Shown here piece by piece: positions 5,334-6,452 of a stretch of DNA of 6,452 nt. The stretch is from Deltaproteobacteria bacterium. Lineage in GTDB: Bacteria; Desulfobacterota; Binatia; Binatales; Binataceae. The first letter of the stretch is position 1. Each line of letters starts with the position of its first letter. The position numbers and the translations under genes were made by a program. Where the stretch lies: assembly GCA_027403435.1 (NCBI GenBank), contig DAHZDR010000272.1, positions 1 to 6,452 on the forward strand, read 5' to 3'. The notes beneath the pieces are model-generated. The model made no database searches, was not told the origin of the DNA, and saw only the letters and a program-made list of their open reading frames with translations.

Positions 5334-5654
5334 ATGTTGTTCATGCTGAAGGTCTATATCGACAAGCCCGCCCAGACCTCGAACAAGGAATTCTACTCGG
5401 TCTGGCTGAAGGAGTCGGAGGCCGCGCTGGGCGCGGCCAAAACCGGCGCCATCAAGGGCCTATGGAAAGCGGCGGGTACGCCGGTCGTAATCGCGATTCT
5501 CGACGTGCCAACCGCCGACGATCTCGACCGTGCGATGCATCAGTTGCCGATCTGGAAGCTCGGCTACTCCCATATCGCGAAGGATATCGAAATTATCCCG
5601 CTGCGCTCGTATGAGAGCTGGGCCGAGGATTTGAAGACGCTCTCCCAGGGATGA
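5334..5654 (+). CDS. Muconolactone delta-isomerase-like (CatC-fold) small protein
   Basis: A 106-residue soluble protein with the ferredoxin-like pattern of the muconolactone isomerase family (PF02426-like), slightly longer than classical CatC (about 96 residues). Matches by recall: an N-terminal strand MLFMLKVYID; GLWKAAGT at 42-49 where CatC has W-R-x-x-G; AILDVPTADDLDRAM at 54-68 against the family's SIFDV-x-S-x-DELH; LPIW at 71-74 against LPLF; and DIEIIPL at 84-90 against IEVTPL. CatC isomerises muconolactone to 3-oxoadipate enol-lactone in catechol degradation, but no catA, catB or catD is present here. The gene lies 39 nt after the cyclase gene and is probably co-transcribed, so a partner role in the same ring or lactone chemistry is a reasonable inference. 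An EthD/dimeric alpha-beta-barrel stress-type protein is the main alternative. A strong hairpin follows 6 nt after the stop. Confidence 0.8.
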   Translation: MLFMLKVYIDKPAQTSNKEFYSVWLKESEAALGAAKTGAIKGLWKAAGTPVVIAILDVPTADDLDRAMHQLPIWKLGYSHIAKDIEIIPLRSYESWAEDLKTLSQG

Positions 5655-5660
5655 GCATAT

Positions 5661-5705
5661 GATGGGCCGGCGGCGCGAACTTAACGGAGGCGTCGCCGGC
5701 CCATC
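5661..5705 (+). terminator. 15-bp stem-loop after the CatC-like gene (terminator-like, no U-tract)
   Basis: GATGGGCCGGCG at 5661-5672 is perfectly complementary to 5694-5705. Three more pairs inward, one of them G-U, give a 15-bp stem with a 15-nt loop (5676-5690). It starts 6 nt after the stop codon at 5652-5654. The downstream bases (TTCTAGCG) are not U-rich, so efficient intrinsic termination is doubtful. Sitting between convergent genes, it could act on both strands. Confidence 0.6.
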
Positions 5706-5767
5706 TTCTAGCGTAACGTTCAGGCCTGGCCGGGCGGCGCTGGCTCACCGTCCGGCCCCGCGCGTCA

Positions 5768-5794
5768 CGATAGTTGCAAAAATCGCAACTATCG
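5768..5794 (-). repeat. 10-bp AT-richer palindrome after aroA, operator- or terminator-like
   Basis: CGATAGTTGC at 5768-5777 pairs perfectly with GCAACTATCG at 5785-5794 around the 7-nt spacer AAAAATC. Its base composition is clearly more AT-rich than the surroundings. It begins 13 nt past the aroA stop (5808-5810) on the minus strand. The position suggests a transcript end, while the symmetrical TAGTTGC/GCAACTA half-sites look like a dimeric regulator's operator. No U-tract follows. Confidence 0.6.
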
Positions 5795-5807
5795 CGCCGC
5801 GCGGCGG

Positions 5808-6452
5808 TTACGGCCGCCGCAGCCGCTCGAGATCGGCGAAAAATTCCGGATACGTCTTCGCCACGCAGCCCGGATTCACGATGCGAATTCCTTCCGCCTT
5901 GAGTCCGGCCACCGCGAACGCCATCGCAATCCGATGGTCGTCGTAGGTCTCGATCGCCGCGGCATGCACCGCCGACGGCTGAATCTCCAGGCCGTCGGCG
6001 AATTCCGTGACCGCCGCGCCCGCCCGGCGCAATTCCGCCGCCAGGGCGGCGATCCGGTCGCTTTCGTGATGGCGTATGAAGCCGACCTTGCGAATCCGCG
6101 TCGGCGTTGCGGCGAAGGGCGCAATCGCCGCTAGCGTCGGCACGACGTCCGGCATCGCGTTGAGCTCCGCGTCCACCCCGCAAAGCCGTCCCGTGCCGGT
6201 AACCGAGACCGCGTCGTCGCGCCATTCCACCCGCGCGCCCATCCGCGCGAGTAAATCGATAAAGCGCGCGTCGCCCTGCACGCTTGAGCGGCCGATCCCG
6301 CGAATCAGGACGGCGCCGCCGACGAGGGCCGCCGCCGCCGCGAAATAGCTCGCCGCGGTCGCGTCCGGCTCCACCGCGAACTCCATCGGATGGTAGCGTT
6401 GGCCGCCCGGCACGACGATTTCGTCGTTTTCGAGCGTGCTCCCGGCGCCCCA
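5808..6452 (-). CDS. aroA: 3-phosphoshikimate 1-carboxyvinyltransferase (EPSP synthase), N-terminus cut by window edge
   Basis: Transfers enolpyruvyl from PEP to shikimate-3-phosphate, the sixth step of the shikimate pathway to aromatic amino acids; cytoplasmic. The C-terminal 214 residues are present, with no stop before the right edge, so the N-terminal domain lies outside. Seen, numbered from the edge: EPDATAASYF at 28-37, MPDVVPTLAA at 100-109 with the catalytic-type Asp102, HHESDR at 128-133 with Glu130, YDDHRIAMAFAVAGL at 170-184 with the D-H-R motif, and NPGCVAKTYPEFF at 193-205 with Lys199. All functional positions of the C-terminal lobe are intact. Variants HHESDR and PDVVPTLA replace KESDR and PDAAMT of the E. 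coli enzyme; these occur in a common divergent subclass. A GTG at 6413 is internal and not a start. It converges with the CatC-like gene across 153 nt. Confidence 0.95.
   Translation of the reverse strand, partial: WGAGSTLENDEIVVPGGQRYHPMEFAVEPDATAASYFAAAAALVGGAVLIRGIGRSSVQGDARFIDLLARMGARVEWRDDAVSVTGTGRLCGVDAELNAMPDVVPTLAAIAPFAATPTRIRKVGFIRHHESDRIAALAAELRRAGAAVTEFADGLEIQPSAVHAAAIETYDDHRIAMAFAVAGLKAEGIRIVNPGCVAKTYPEFFADLERLRRP

Noticed and set aside
5334..5654. Naming the small isomerase-like gene catC
   Set aside because: Similarity is to the family only, and no catechol-pathway genes are present, so the specific reaction is not supported.
1..6452. tRNA, rRNA, CRISPR arrays, insertion sequences, attachment sites
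   Set aside because: I looked for direct-repeat arrays, transposase motifs, terminal repeats and tRNA-like cloverleaf ends on both strands and saw none; almost all of the window is accounted for by genes.

Overview
The window is strongly GC-rich chromosomal DNA from a free-living bacterium. Nearly every gene ends its codons in G or C, so the opposite strands carry long non-coding open frames. It holds nine supported protein genes and no RNA gene, mobile element or CRISPR array. The mix of housekeeping genes (uracil-DNA glycosylase, aspartate-semialdehyde dehydrogenase, EPSP synthase) with esterase, cyclase and muconolactone-isomerase-like genes suits an environmental, probably uncultured, metabolically versatile lineage. 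Soil or water groups such as Binatota or other former deltaproteobacterial lineages are a guess; the sequence alone does not fix the phylum.

Left part, minus strand (1-2354). Read in the direction of transcription, this is an archaeal/fungal-type aspartate-semialdehyde dehydrogenase (asd), a small three-helix membrane protein, an 80-residue four-cysteine zinc-ribbon-like protein, and a superfamily uracil-DNA glycosylase cut by the left window edge. Gaps are short (50, 84 and about 24 nt), so co-transcription is plausible, although the functions are not obviously related.

Middle part (2355-5654). Two minus-strand alpha/beta hydrolases, an HSL-type esterase followed by a small dienelactone-hydrolase-like protein, diverge across a 210-nt spacer from two plus-strand genes. 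The plus-strand pair is a cyclase-family (PF04199-like) hydrolase followed 39 nt later by a muconolactone-isomerase-like (CatC-fold) protein. Together the four look like a small catabolic module for ester, lactone or ring substrates. The substrate is not visible, and none of the usual beta-ketoadipate pathway neighbours is present in the window.

Right part (5655-6452). A 153-nt convergent spacer contains two strong inverted repeats: a 15-bp stem just after the CatC-like gene and a 10-bp operator-like palindrome just after aroA. Beyond it lies the C-terminal half of EPSP synthase (aroA) on the minus strand, cut by the right window edge.

Novelty is modest. The best leads are the cyclase subtype whose metal-binding motif has glutamines where the canonical family has histidines, its pairing with a CatC-like protein, the mixed family-4/family-5 motifs of the uracil-DNA glycosylase, and the hairpins that sit at gene ends without U-tracts.
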